The position numbers and the translations under genes were made by a program. Below, in pieces: positions 32,268 to 45,500 of a stretch of DNA of 64,000 nt. The notes beneath the pieces are model-generated. The model did no database searches. It worked only from the letters and a program-made list of their open reading frames with translations, and was not told the origin of the DNA. The stretch lies in assembly GCF_024362695.1 (NCBI RefSeq), contig NC_065424.1, positions 5,120,786-5,184,785 of the forward strand, in the 5' to 3' direction. Numbering within the stretch: position 1 is the first letter of the stretch; every line of letters begins with the position of its first letter. Source of the DNA: Pectinophora gossypiella. Taxonomy: Eukaryota > Arthropoda > Insecta > Lepidoptera > Gelechiidae.

Positions 32268-32413
32268 GTACAGTCATGAGCAATATAATGTACCCACTTT
32301 AGGACTCTTCCGCACTAACATATTAGACATTTAATGAGACTTACAGTTCAATTTGTCAAAAAAGTTAATGTGACATGGTACCAAAGTGTATATATATTAA
32401 TGCTCGTGACCGT
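32268..32413. mobile_element. Family 4 small TA-flanked element in the HADHB 3'-UTR
   Basis: About 145 bp beginning cagtcatgagcaatataat and ending tgctcgtgaccg, with TA on both sides; the imperfect inverted ends suggest a mariner-type MITE. Other copies: 22549-22690, 36453-36604 (-), 36631-36777, 39579-39732 (-), 40541-40672 (-), 46168-46300 (- partial), 48638-48719 (- partial), 50685-50837. This copy starts 10 bp after the HADHB stop codon. Confidence 0.75.
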
Positions 32414-33350
32414 AACCCGCCGCGAAAGAATTAAGTAGTTGATTCGCTCGTGTTGTGACACTTCTCATCAGAAAAATCGAAAGACCTTGTAAGTTTTAAA
32501 GAGGTATCATATTGTTTCTATTTCACAAAGATTATTATCAGAAAAATCACAATTGATATCACGGTGTTTCCAGGATTTGTGCCCGGTTAATGGCAATAGG
32601 CTCGCGGCCGATTGGCATGGGACTTAAACATGGCTGGCGAGTGGGTGTACTATACACTTCTGCGTACCCCTTTGGGGATACAGGCGCGATGCAATGTTGT
32701 TTTCAGAAAAATATTAAATATGAGTATTAAAAAGAAAGGATATTTTTCAATGAACGATCTAAATTCAAATATCTCGTGTTTTGTTGAGCAAAAATTCTGA
32801 ATGTTTCGATTTTTTTGATGAGAAGTTTAAGTGTATATGAGCGTTGAATGGAAGTGTTAACCTGATTTGTATTGTGTATAAATATCACGGAATGAAACTA
32901 AAATAATCCTTTCAGACAACGTCATTGAGCAGAATATCCATATGAAAGTGTGTTCCGTTTGAGGCAAATCTACAATAAGTCTCTTCCATTTTTAAATTCC
33001 AACACAAACTGGTTAACATACTTCCAATCGACAATGTTATAACTGAAAACTGGCCAAAATTATACTGTAATCTGGCGTTAGTTTCCATTTGCTTCGACCT
33101 AAGATGTTATTTAACCCTGCTATAGTAAAAAGAATGTATTTTTGTATAACTTTTTGAAATTATACCAATTAAACACCACAATCGGTCGACTGTGTTATGT
33201 TATTAATTCGAAAATTGACGATTGATGTGGTTATAGTGGTAATGATTAGATTATTTATTCAATCCCTGTAAATGGAATTAGGATAAGATTGATTCATTTA
33301 ATTACACGCATCTTAGATGTAAGGGAATCATTATTGTATGTATACTTGAA

Positions 33351-33356
33351 AATAAA
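33351..33356 (+). terminator. Candidate polyadenylation signal of HADHB
   Basis: AATAAA followed by a T/A-rich stretch, about 1.1 kb after the stop. It would give a long 3'-UTR containing a small inverted-repeat element and a second dispersed repeat (about 32565-32690, also at 40675-40765 inverted). An earlier non-canonical site is possible; cDNA is needed. Confidence 0.4.
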
Positions 33357-33697
33357 TTGTATTTATAAAAAACATGGCTTTTTGTTTCATACCGTAGCAC
33401 AGCAAAAAACAAAAACCAACTAGTTTTATAACACGTTGATGTATAAATACCTTGTTTTTGATAATTGCTTCTCCTCTTAGATTTACACCCGGGACACTTC
33501 ATAATAAAACACAGTATGCTCAAAAGTGACAGCTAAAATTTCAAGATTAGCCCAGCTGACGTCACCCCACCCTGCGTTGCCATTTCGCAAAAAATAAATT
33601 ACCAACGACCAATGTTTTTATATTTACGTTGCAAGAAAATTTTAATTAAGTAGGTACGTTAGTCTGGAATACGCTTCATTTACAGCAATAAAATTTA

Positions 33698-34065
33698 ATT
33701 AAAACACATAATAACGGGTTCTTACCGCGTTTAAATCAGGGATATGAGACTCCCGATATTTCGACACTGTTTCAAGTGCCATGATCACGGAATGACTGAT
33801 GAGATTGAAGTGGAGTAGGTAGATCCATAATTTTCTACGGGCAGACATATCTGTCTACCCTCTTTCTTTGCCGCTTGTTTATGTATTTGATATCGGAATG
33901 TTCTGAACCATCTGACCTTGCACTGAACTTTCTACGACAAACCGCACTCACGTGATCATGGCACTTGCAAGTGTCGAAATATCGGGAGTCTCATATCCCT
34001 GATTTAAAGTAAGAACCCGTTATTATGTGTTTTAATTATCATAATAACCGCGTAAACCTAAAACA
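33698..34065. mobile_element. Family 5 element, long variant
   Basis: About 370 bp with the same termini but a longer middle (33790-33960) that is unique in this window. It is intergenic. Confidence 0.65.
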
Positions 34066-35504
34066 ATAAATAAAATTTAAGTCCTTGGGTTTCAGATACC
34101 AGTATGTTCGTGTGATGCTCAGAAGGGATTTTGAACACAAAACAATGATAATTCGAAAACACTTGATTGTATTGCGTATCTCACACAAACGTTCGCACTC
34201 CGACCGTTAACGAAATTCGAATGACCGACCAACTGACAGCTCCGGTTTTCACAAATCGAATTGACGATAGTTGTTTGACGTCTCGATTGAACATTGACGG
34301 GATTGTCAATGTATCGATTAAAATAAAATAAAGATTAATGTAACCACTGGGTTGAGTGTTCGTTACATTCGTAAATTGGTGAGGAAATGAAACAATCATT
34401 ATTCACAGCAACCGTTTATTTACCAGTCGCCCTAGCATTTGTCGTTATACTACACATAATTACCGTAATTATTCTATATGTAGATCGACCGAGCCCCGCG
34501 GCGGCGCTCTAAACAATTTATACACGATTGCGGGGGCGATCCGAACAAATTAAACTATAATAAAAATACAAGCATCTTTATAGAGATTATAAACAATAGA
34601 CTTGTGTCTAAGGGAATACGAAAACGCCATTTATTTATATTTGGTTCATTATGTAAAGTGATAGTTTCACAAAACTATAAGGGTTCCGTTTTTGAGGTTC
34701 GAAACCGTAAAATTAAAGGTTTTGCAAAAGATAATCTACAGATAACAAACATGTTGTGACTTTGCAATGATTAAATGAATATGAATATGTTGTCATCATC
34801 ATCATCCCTAGCGTTATCCTGCTTTGACACTTCCGCTTACCTAACCAGAAAATTTTCAGGTTCAGTTTTTTACAGAAGCGACTGCCTGTCTGACCTTCCA
34901 ACCCGCGAAGGGAAAACCAGCCCAATACAGATTAGGTCACATACCTCCGAAACGCATTCCTCGGGAATGTGGGTTTCCTCACGATGTTTTCCTTCACCGC
35001 TGAGCACGTGATAATCATTTAAGACCCAAACATGAATTCGAAGGCCCAAAGCCTTTACAGGGATTCGAACATGCGACCTCAAAGTTAGAGTCAAGCGTTC
35101 TACCACCTGGGCAACCACGGCTAAATAATAAACATTTACAAATTTTGCCTTCAAACTTTACTTACATTTATAATACAGTGATTTAGAAATCCCATTGTCC
35201 ATGATTTTGGAATGTTCAAAAACACATTGCAAAATGAAAATCTAACAACAAAATGGCGTTTTAGTATTGAGTAAATTAATTACATTTTTAAAAAGCTATG
35301 CTTTAGTATTCAAACAAGTCATGGTACTTAATTTAAGGAATAAAACTTAAAAATGCGACACTACAAATCATTGCTTGAATTTTTCAAAAATATCGATTTA
35401 TCTCCCATAATTATTTATTACACAACAGAAATATTTTTGGTTATTTCCAAGTTATTGAAGAAAGGATCTTAATTTATTTAACATTTTGAGATCGAAATTT
35501 TGAA

Positions 35505-35690
35505 AATAATTAAAACACATAATACCGGATTCTTACCCTTACCGCGTTAATCTGGGATATGAGACTCCCGATATTCCCATTTTTTTTCATATCCCTGATA
35601 ATATCATATATGAAAAAAAAATTGGGAATATCGGGAGTCTCATATCCCAGATTAAAGCGGTAAGAACCCGGTATTATGTGTTTTAATTAT
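35505..35690. mobile_element. Family 5 element forming a near-perfect hairpin
   Basis: The halves 35505-35590 and about 35600-35690 are nearly exact reverse complements (gggatatgagactcccgatat / atatcgggagtctcatatccc cores), with a very short loop. Such a sequence would extrude as a cruciform or be transcribed as a long hairpin. Confidence 0.75.
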
Positions 35691-36009
35691 GCTAATAACC
35701 GTGTAAACCTCGAAACATTGTTCGAAATTTTGATTTCACATTTGTTGTCAAACTGGAGGATGAAAAATCTATTAAATACAGTATTTAACCTAACATCCAA
35801 AAGGCACGTGAGTCCAAGCGCCTTTGCATTCCTTTTGTCCAGCGATCTCTCTTGTTACATCGTCAATTGTAAAACATCCCCACTACGGCTACACCAGGAG
35901 CGGATCCAGCATTTGGGGGGCGGGGGGGAAATTAGATAAAACCTAGAGAATTAGATATTTGATAATTGCAGTGGCCACCCATGAGGGGGGTTATGACACC
36001 CCCCCACCC

Positions 36010-36125
36010 CGGGTTAACTACTTGGCCGGACAAATGGGGATTGCTGAAGGCTCTCACCCGGTACAACGTTTAAGACAACAAGCCTGAGGGTGCCCAGATG
36101 GGCGCGAACCTCGGCTCAGGGCGTC
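36010..36125 (-). repeat. Dispersed repeat (cggtacaacgtttaagacaa)
   Basis: Also at 28105-28260 (other orientation, ending with an A run), 48500-48645 and 51430-51475. Constant words: gacaaatggggagcgctgaa, ggctctcacccggtacaac, gtgcccagttgggcgcgaac. Probably a LINE 3' end; no coding seen. Confidence 0.5.
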
Positions 36126-36452
36126 GTATGAGAGGAAAAATATTTGAAATTAATCCTAGTGGGTCGATAGCGATAAGCGCTGATTGAGGGTCCTGAAGTG
36201 TTTGGTGCCGCGAGCTGATTGGCTGCCCCTATTATGCCTCCCTCCCCCCTCCCCCCTGGTCCGCCCATGGGCTACACACATAAAAAATAAACTGTACTTT
36301 GCATACATACCATCATACTATAGACAAATAGACTCGTCGCAAAGGATTTTTTCTAGTGTCTAAACCGGTGTTGTTAATGCGTATACATTAACTTATGTAG
36401 ATAGTATAAGTTCGTTCTGTCAAATTAAGTTGTTTTGCTTGTTAAAATAAAG

Positions 36453-36777
36453 AGCACGGTCACGAGTACTAACATGTACATACTCTTTGAAACCATGTCA
36501 CATTAACTTTTATGAAAAATTAAACCGTAAGTCTCATTAAATGTCAAATATGATAGTGTGACAGGGTTCTAAAGTGGGTACATGATATTGCTCATGATGG
36601 TACAGTGTCGCCGTTACGCCCATTGCGACTAGTACAGTCATGAGCAATATAATGTACCCACTTTAGGACTCTGTCGCATTAACATTTTTGACATTTAGTG
36701 AGACTTACAGTTCAATTTGTCAAAAAAGTTAATGTGACATGGTATTAAAGTGTATACATATTAATGCTCGTGACCGT
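36453..36777. mobile_element. Two family 4 elements in head-to-head inverted arrangement
   Basis: 36453-36604 reads in reverse and 36631-36777 forward, separated by about 26 bp, making a large interrupted inverted repeat. Similar flanks (gttaaaataaagagca at about 36440-36456 and 36815-36832) suggest a local duplication or a composite insertion. Confidence 0.65.
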
Positions 36778-37411
36778 ACACTAAGTTATTTATATAGCAC
36801 AAGTTCGTTGTGTCTGTTAAAATAAAGAGCAGTATCGATTGTACAGTGACAACATGCGCCGCGGACGTTTTTTTAAAGATATTAGTAGTCTATTTGTTCA
36901 TATACGAGGTCAATGCATACCATATAATTTTAAAAATAAATGTATGTTCATTCCACATTATCTATCAACTATTTATATAGTGCAACATCAGTCCCTAAAA
37001 CAAGCAAGTTTTAAATCTTTGAAAATTATTACACAATAAATTATTACATTTCTGTTAGCCCTCGTTATGTAAGCTTGTATTGAAGCCTGACCACGAACCA
37101 AAAGTACATTATAGGCACTGATTACTAAACTAACTGCTTAAAATATGTACAATTATTATAAATCAACACTAAAACTAATATATTTATGGTAAGTGATAAA
37201 TTTCATAAACTTCTCTGAAACGGTCACGTTTGTATGATAATTCAGGGCCCGTATCACACGATACTGAATGGGGACAAAGCTACTTAATCATATAACGTTA
37301 TAAATATGCCGCCACTCAGTAGATGTGCATTCAGCCTTATTTTTGAAATTATCATTAAAACATTTTATAGATTAATAGCCAGTTACATCCATTTCAATTT
37401 ATAAGCAAAAC

Positions 37412-37772
37412 ATTGGTGCTAATTCCTGCAGACGCCATCTAATTTTATTTTAAGTTATACCTGTCATTTTCTTATCCGTTGAAATAGAAAGGGACGGGTA
37501 ATCGACAGGCATAAAATTTATGGGATACACGTCAATTTTAAGCAGAAATCTAAAACACAACCTTCTAAAAAATTTACATCGGCCAATAACCCGACAGAGT
37601 TAAGTAGACAGCACGTCAAACGGGCTACATACCAGCGAGATGCCTATTTTATTCGCTCGGTATATTCATTCGTTTTAAAATTAACTTGTTGACAATCATC
37701 CGTCCCTTTCCTTTTCGGCGGATAAGAAAATGACGGATATAACTTAGGCGGTGTCTGCAGGAATCGGGGCCA
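37412..37772. mobile_element. Family 1 fold-back element
   Basis: Full-length but diverged copy (gctaattcctgcagacgcc ... tgcaggaatcggggcca) in the intergenic block between HADHB and the F-box gene. Confidence 0.7.
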
Positions 37773-39561
37773 TTATGGTTATAACAAAATTGCACTACAT
37801 ATAACAGTATTTAAAAAGTTTGTATAAATGATATTTGTTTCAAATAATAGGGGATAAATTAGTGTTATAAGGTAATATACGATTCTACAGCCACTGTCTA
37901 CTCCGAAGGTAGAAAAAGTGATGGATTTAACACGATATTTTGCTTAGAAAATGAATGTTTCGCTCAGTTTCTGACTGTTCTAAATTCTGCTAGTAAAATA
38001 TATACTATTTTTTATATATTTTATTTCATGATTCTCTACTGCTTGGTATATATTTTAATTTATTTATCTTAAGTCAAATTTGGTATTAATTTTACTATTG
38101 CTTATAGTTTTAGTAATGGATTTGTGTTTCTTATAATTAATGTTGCATGATTCATTCGGAAATTTGATGAGCTTTGTTACTTTGATGAATTTTATATCTC
38201 GTGTTTTAAACCTGTACCATTACACGGCTTTTCATACACTGACAGATTACATCAAATATAAAACGCATTCGTTTCTTTTCGTATCTTCGGCTTACTAAAA
38301 ATGCTATCACCACCAAAATTATCAATTTATACATTCCTTAACGCTAAATTTCAAGATGTCTGCCGATCAAGTTACCGAAAGAATCCCATCCAAAAAATAT
38401 ATCATAAAAACTGCTAAAATGCACAAAACACGCACAAATTTAAAGGTTTATCCTGTACATCTACGAGAACTTTGCAACTTTCCCGAAAAATCTGACTGTC
38501 ACACCGTTAAAAACAAACTTATGCCCTCTAGAAACCCTATTTCTCCCTATCCATCCACAGGGAAGGCCCGTGCCCCAGCAGTGGGGACGTTAATGGGCTG
38601 ATGATGATGAATGCCTATTTATTTGTCTACATGTCATGTATTTAAAACAGTATACGGTTTTTCATAATGAATTTGACTACGGAAATCTAAACCACACTGT
38701 TATTACCATAATAACGTGAGTTGTACAGTCTGTTTATAGTGTTATCGAACAACTAACCACTGAACATAATTCTTCTTCTATCGTGTGGGTTGTGAGGTGG
38801 ATCACCAACCTCATCAACCTTCGACGCGACGTGAGAGAACTTAAGGTCGTTGGTACACGCGACTACCGGGACACCCGCGATTTTTTCAAGATGTCGCACT
38901 CCAAAGGAAATGCAGAAGAGCCAAAGAAAAAACAGTGCCTATTTTCATAAGAAATTAGAAAACTAATCTTCTTCGTGTGGGTTGTCTGTGAGGTGAATTA
39001 CCATCCTCATCAACCCTGGCATCAGGGTTACTATTGAGCCGTCAAAAGCCCCTGACATGGCTCATGTAACGATTACGTACTTCCATCAGTAAGTAGTAAC
39101 CGGGACCAAGGGCTTAACGTGCCTTCCGAAGCACGGATCGTCTTTCGGACATTCGGGTGATCAGCCTGTAATGTAACCAAACTAGGGATGACACAAGAAA
39201 TTTTTGTGGTAAATTGTGATAAATGTTCGCTTGCCACTGGAAGAAATTGCTGCTTAGCAATAAGGCCGCCAGATTGTACTGTATCTTTAGTTCATGTGTG
39301 TAAAACTTGTTTTGTATGGTGTGTGCAATAAAGTATACTTGTTGTGGTTAATGTCCCCACCGGGATTCGAATGTGGAATGGTAGTAAACGGTTAGGGGTC
39401 GGGCAGCGCGCTTATGTAGTTTAAAATTCTTCGATTTTCCGCATCGTTACTCTACTATTTTAAACAGAACGTCGCTACTAGCCAGATTGTTTCAGGTATT
39501 AGTTGTTCGATATAAAATACTACTATTAAACTTTAAATTATATAAAGTATTACATCAATAT

Positions 39562-40068
39562 TGGTGCTAACTCCAGTACGGTCACGAGCATTAATATGTA
39601 TACACTTTGGTACCATATTAATGCTCATGTCACATTAACTTTTTTGATAAATTGAACTGCAAGTCTCACTAAATGTCAAATATGTTAGTGCAACAGAGTC
39701 CTAAAGTGGGCACATTATATTGCTCATGACTGTACACACCATCTAATTTTATTTTAAGTTATACCTGTCATTTTCTTATCCGCCGACAAAGTATGGGACG
39801 AGTAATCGACAGCCATAAAAGCTATGGAACACACGTCAATTTCAGGCAGGAATTTTAAAAGCCCTCCCAATTTTTTATATTGGGCAAAAACCCGAAATAA
39901 TTAAGTTGACATCACACACATAACAGCGAGATGCCTATTTTATTCGCCTGGGTTATTCGTTTATTTTAAAACACTTGTCAATTACCCGTCCCTTTCCTTT
40001 TCGGCGGATAAGAAAGTGACGGGTATAACTTGAAATAAAATGAGGTATCTGCAGGAATCGGCGCCAAT
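39562..40068. mobile_element. Family 1 element carrying a TA-flanked element at the same site, opposite orientation
   Basis: The left tip (ggtgctaactccag) is followed by a family 4 element (39579-39732) bounded by TA, then cacaccatctaatttta. The insertion point equals that at 22548 but the inner element is reversed. The right half of family 1 is present but diverged. Confidence 0.7.
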
Positions 40069-40374
40069 ATCTCTAATCACACCAAATGTATGTAGATTCG
40101 TTTCGTGGCTTACTTTTAGTCTACAGCCGAAGTCGAACACTTGTTTTGTACGAAAAATATTCCAAACCCTTACATTTATTGAAGCAAAGATTGTACCCTT
40201 CATTTATGCTTTGCATCTTTGGACTAAGACAGTTTATTAAAGGACATTGCACAAGTTATAGGTAGTCATAAGACTAAATAATATTCGATTGTTCTATTTT
40301 TATAATTGATTTAAATGCTAGTAAAGACCATACGGAGGCGGGGTGGGGTGGTTAGGTTAATGACACCTGAAATC

Positions 40375-40510
40375 AATTAATCTAAACAGCAACATTGCTA
40401 TCTGACATTTGTTTGACATTGCGCACTTACTTTTATATGCGCAAATGTCAAATTGCAATATTGCTTTTTTACATGGATTGCTTCTATGTGGCCATTTTAG
40501 CCCCGCAGGT
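40375..40510. mobile_element. Family 3 fold-back element (agcaatattgct motif)
   Basis: About 130 bp, palindromic. The ends resemble ggttaaaaaggccacattgaa with an inner gcaattcatctaaaaaagca and caatattgctatttgacatt, around a tatgcgcaaatg centre. Other copies: 1055-1205, 1478-1606, 5397-5470, 5505-5630, 6995-7055 plus 7645-7690 (split), 15825-15915, 15925-16020, 24590-24640, 27500-27545, 31950-32075, 41835-41985, 51530-51775. Very abundant in introns of all three genes. Confidence 0.75.
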
Positions 40511-41834
40511 ATCCGTCGATCGCGAGAACACGTACCATGACATACGGTCACGAGCATTAATATGTATACACTTTGGTACCATGTCACATTAACTTTTTTG
40601 ACAAATTAACTGTAAGTCTCACTAAATGTCAAATATGTTAGTGCGACAGAGTCCTATTGCTCATGACGGTACACCCGCTCCTCGCCAGCTATGTTTAAGT
40701 CCCATATATTAAGGGGCGAGCATACTGCCATTAACCAGGTACAAATCCTGGAAACCACAACAACTATCTGTGAACATGGATTCAAACTCAAAGTCGAACT
40801 TAGTTTCCCTTAGGTTGGAAGGTCAGACAGGCAGTCGCTTCTGTAAAAAACCGGACCTGTCATCTGCAGGTTAGGTAAGCGGACCCTGTGAGAACGGGAT
40901 ATAAGGGAGATAAAAGTCGAACTTTGTGGTTTAGAGCACAAGCAAGCGACGGCGACAATTAAGTCATTTTAATACCGATTTTGTAAGAATCAGCAGGCTA
41001 AGGAGCAAGGGAGAGCGCTAGAGATGTCCGTCTCATGCGTTAAGCGGCGCACGGTAAGGATGAGATTTTTGTACGCAGTGTTCGGGGTGCGGTAACGCGG
41101 CTAAAAACGAATACGTCATTCAACGAAGAGAAACACCCTCATAACCCTTTGCTTAGGCTATCTAGAGTCGTAAGACCGAATGTTCTTTTAAAATCCAAAA
41201 CCCATTATTTAACTATTGTGTCTGGAAATCTCGGCGTTAAGAGGTTAAGGTGTTAGTGACATCGTAACGGAAACTTCCAGGGATGATTGAACCATGATTA
41301 TCAGTTGATACCAAGTTGAATTTTCCGTAAACTAAAAACAATTTTAAAAAGCACTAAAATTTTCATGAATTTTCCGACCGGATATTCCACTTGATATTAA
41401 ACTCAGAAGCATGATCTGAATCATCCCCTTCAGTATTCGTTACGATGCCACTAACACCCTGTATGTTCATTATAGTAACGATATTATTTAGCCTTATTTT
41501 GTTTCATGGTATGAAACCTTACACACATGTCTTCATAAAGAATTTGGATGAAAAATGTACAATGACGCTCATAATATAAAACTAGTATTATAAGGCCATG
41601 TTTCACCATTTGCTGACAAACAGTCTTATCCGGCAGATTAGTATTGCTATCAGCCACTTATGCGTCAGATAAGATAGTAGATAAGTTTATAGACGTCCGT
41701 GAAACAGACCCTGAATTAACGTAGTCAACTGGACAGACGCTTTGTAAATTATAAAAATATATTTGGACAATTAATTTGACAATCATTCAGCATGAACTAA
41801 CCTCTCCGAGCCACCTTTGCCCACAGCGGGGTTA

Positions 41835-41985
41835 AAAAAGCCAGAAGCAATTCATCTAAAAAAAGCCGTATTTCAATTTGACATTTGCGCATATAAAAGC
41901 AAGTGCGCAGTGCAGACAAAAGTCAAATAGAAATATTGCTTTTATTAGATGAATTGCTTCGATTTGGGCTTTTTGAACCCCTGTG
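41835..41985. mobile_element. Family 3 fold-back element
   Basis: Copy with both halves (gcaattcatctaaaaaaag ... gatgaattgcttcgatttgg) beside the candidate poly(A) signal of the F-box gene. Confidence 0.65.
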
Positions 41986-42010
41986 GTGCGCATACGGCTT
42001 GTACGTGTAC

Positions 42011-42016
42011 TTTATT
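42011..42016 (-). terminator. Possible polyadenylation signal of the F-box gene
   Basis: AATAAA on the minus strand about 530 bp after the stop codon, next to a small fold-back element. The intervening 3'-UTR would contain SINE-tail fragments. Weak evidence. Confidence 0.25.
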
Positions 42017-42541
42017 ATTTATAATTTGCACGTAAATATAGCGAGGTGTAGCCAAGACGCCCCCGACTCAGCATTTGTTATGAAACACTCCCACGCTGAT
42101 TTTCAGAGCCTGATAGGGACAAAGAAACATCGTAATTAGGTCAAAAATATATGAGTCAGTAGGTATTGGGCCTTTGGCGGCTAATAGTAACCCTGACACC
42201 AGGGTTGATGAGGTTGGTACTCCGCCTCACAACCCACACGATAGAAGTATGTAGGTATTTTCATCATCACTAATTTAAGAGCCACGCTCTTGTCGGTGTA
42301 GTATTCTCCAGTCTTGTTTATCAAAGCCCAATTCTTTCACTTCCTTCTTCTATCGTGTGGGTTGTGAGGTGGATTACCAACCTCATAAATATGAAATTGA
42401 AACCAATTTTGTGGCATTTATATCACTATTCTACTGTCATAATAACGTCAGGTGTCAGGTTACGTTTGAAGGCCTATAGATTGCATTGGTAATGTGCGCA
42501 GGGTACATACATAGTGTGTGGTGTAGCGCGGTGCGCAGGCG

Positions 42542-45500
42542 CTACTGGAAGTCCGCGAGTGACTGGCGCCAGGTGGCGTGGAAGGGGATGCGGAGCAGCT
42601 TCAGCTTGGTGTTGGGCAGCTGGGCCGACAACAGGCGCTGCAGCGTCGGCAGCGGGAGGATCTCCACCTGACGAACAAAACCTTGTATGATTCTTCTTCA
42701 AAGCAAATAAGAATAAAATATTTGTTTATTTTAGTACGTCCCTAACGGCTCTTAACGTGCCTTCCGAACCTCTGAGAATCTTACTTGTAGACCGTAATGT
42801 CCTAACCAAACTAGGGGTAACAGTGTTTTTTGGGATATGTCACCACCGGGATTCCAACCCTCCGGATCGTGAGCCCAACGCTCAACCACTGGACCACGGA
42901 AGTCGTTATCCGTAAATTACTTTACGATTACACATATGAATTGGCTGTATGGGCATAGTTCCCTTTGCCTTGCCCTTTGGGGAAAACAATAAAAAAACAA
43001 AAAAGGTACTTGTGGCGGTCCGTGCACATGGTGGTGGTCGGGCAGCCGGCAGCCGGGCACGGGTTTGAGCACGGGGATGCACTCGCCGAGGTCGCGCGGC
43101 GCCTTGTCGCCCGCCTGCTTGCATTGGTCGATGAACAGCTCTGTCACGCGGAGCAGCTCGATGGTCACGCCCCACATCAGGTGCGTTAAGCTGTCTTTTA
43201 ATCGGAGTACGCCGCTTAGCACCTGACGAATACAATCAATACTATTTAGTCACATGATAACAGCATTAAGATGAAATATAAGTCTCAACGGGTTACCAAT
43301 GAGGAAGTTCTGCGGCAAGTTCAAAGTAAACGCAAACTTTTGCAGACCGTCAAAAAGAGAAAAGTATTTAGGGCATGTGCTAAGACACGAAAGGTACTAG
43401 CTGCTGCAACTCATAATGATGGGCAAAGTCGCAGGAAAAAGAAAAGTGGGTCGGAGGAGGAAGTCCTGGTTGCGTAATATCAGGGAGCGGACCGGGATCA
43501 CGAGTGCGGTCGAACTGTCCCGCCTCACGGGAGATACGGATAAATTTTCAGAGCTGATGGCTAACCTCCACTAGTTGGAGAGGCACCTGAAGAAGAAGAT
43601 GAAATATGGTACTTGACTGGGTCAAAGACAAATTTTAACATGGTAATCTAGAAATAGAAGCCAGCCTGAAGTAATCAAAACTCAATCTCATTTTACTTCC
43701 TGACGTAACAATGAGGACGACGTTTGACCGTTTATTGATGACTTCACAGGACAGTATTTCGATACAAACTCCTAACCAAACTTTTCGTAAAAAGTATCAC
43801 TTACTAAATAGTGACAGAGACCACTTAAAGTGCCTTCCGAGACACGAAATTATATAAATTTCAGGGGCTCTTTAGTTAGTGAATGTGTGAGTATGACAAT
43901 AAGTAAATATACCTGTTTGTTGGTGGTAGCGGACTGGGAGACATATGTCGGTATGATCAGTAGCCTCTGGATGTTCTTGCATTCAGCCAGCGCGTCGTCG
44001 AAGCCCACCTGATAAAAAACAATAGTATTTTAATATAACAAGTGTATGAGATTATGAGTTTTCCTCTCCAATATGATGAACGTATTTGGGCGAAGGGTTG
44101 GTAAATGTGTGTGAATCGGTCTGTGCGAAGCACACTACACAACTACACGAAATACATTCCGGCGTGGTGTTTAGTTGACAGCTGGAGTTGAGTGTAGTGT
44201 ATGTATAGCCGTGGTACCTGGACGTCGATGTGTGTGTATGTATAGCTGTGATACTTTGACGTTGATGTATGTGTATAGCTGTGGTACTTTGACGTTGATG
44301 TATGTGTACAGCAGAGGTACGTGGATGTGTGTGTATCGCCGCGGTACCTTGACGTCGATGTTGACGAGCTCGAGGCGCGTGAGCAGCGGCAGCTCGGCCA
44401 GCGCGCGCAGGATGTGCGGCGCCGCGCACTGCGCCGTGCCGCGCTCCAGGCGCAGGCGCCGCAGCCGCCGCAGGCGCGACACCACGCCCGCGAACTCCGC
44501 GCGGAACGTGCACTCGCCCAGCTCCAGCGACTCCAGCTGCTCCAGCTGACCGATTATGTCGCTCGCGCACCACCCCAGCTCCTGTCCATGCCGGGATATT
44601 ATTACCACACATGTTAGACATACATAAACAGCCTATATACGTCCCACTGCTGGGCAAAGGCCTCCCCTCAATCAACCGGAGGGGGTATGGAGCATACTCC
44701 ACCTCGCTGCTCCACTGCGGGTTGGTGGAGGTGTTTTTACGGCTAATAGCCGGGACCAACGGCTTAACGTGCCCTCCGAAGCACGGAATCATCTTACTTT
44801 TTCGGACAATCAGGTGATTCAAGCCTGAAAAGTCCTTACCAAACAAAGGACAGTCTCACAAAGTGATTTCGACAATGTCCCCATCGGGAATCGAACCCGG
44901 ACCTCCAGATCGTGAGCCTAACGCTCTAACCACTAGACCACGGAGGCTGTTATTTGTTTCGGAGAGCGCCATTTGGAACCCTGGGACCGGACTTGCACCG
45001 GTGACCTATTAATTTTCTTACGTGCAGCTTTCACTAACACAGTTGGCTCGACCATTATACATGGCGATCCGGCTCACCACCTATCACGTTGGTCTAACAG
45101 AAAACTCGGTGAGGTGTGGGTACTTAGTTCATCTTGCGATCTTCTATTTGGATGTCAAACATAATAATAATTGGATATGTAAATTATGAACATCGGATTA
45201 CTAAATAAAGACAGGCCCAAAGGTGACAAAAACGTTTTCTTTTTTCTATTTAACTTATTTATGCGACATTTTGTCACGTGTTTCTCTACCGTCACAGGTT
45301 GCTTTTTCATACAAATTCCAGAGTAATTTCGTGTTTTGACGTTTAGTAAAAAAGTAACTGATTTGACTAGTTGGAAACCTATAATAACTTCTTCGATCGT
45401 GTGGGTTGTGAGGTGAATTACCAACCTCATCAACCCTGGTGTCAGGGTCTATAATAACTGACCTTGATAGATGTGAGTGAGAGGTGCTGCAGGTTGGTGA

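Larger units (their letters stand above)
33357..42010. other. Convergent intergenic block with no recognisable gene
   Basis: Between the 3' ends of HADHB and the F-box gene. It is filled with fold-back elements (33698-34065, 35505-35690, 37412-37772, 39562-40068, 40375-40510, 41240-41464, 41835-41985), SINE copies (34795-35130, 38770-39190) and small TA-flanked elements (36453-36604, 36631-36777, 39579-39732, 40541-40672). Open frames here are short and match repeats or nothing. The 81-codon frame at 38356-38601 ends in a SINE tail and shows no family signature. Confidence 0.6.

Noticed and set aside
38356..38601. 81-codon plus-strand frame
   Set aside because: Its 3' part is a SINE tail; the remainder shows no recognisable domain and no splice support.
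44052..44846. Longest open frame of the window (264 codons, minus strand)
   Set aside because: It runs through a SINE copy and then an out-of-frame reading of the LRR exon and minisatellite; the true exon uses another frame (44581-44348).
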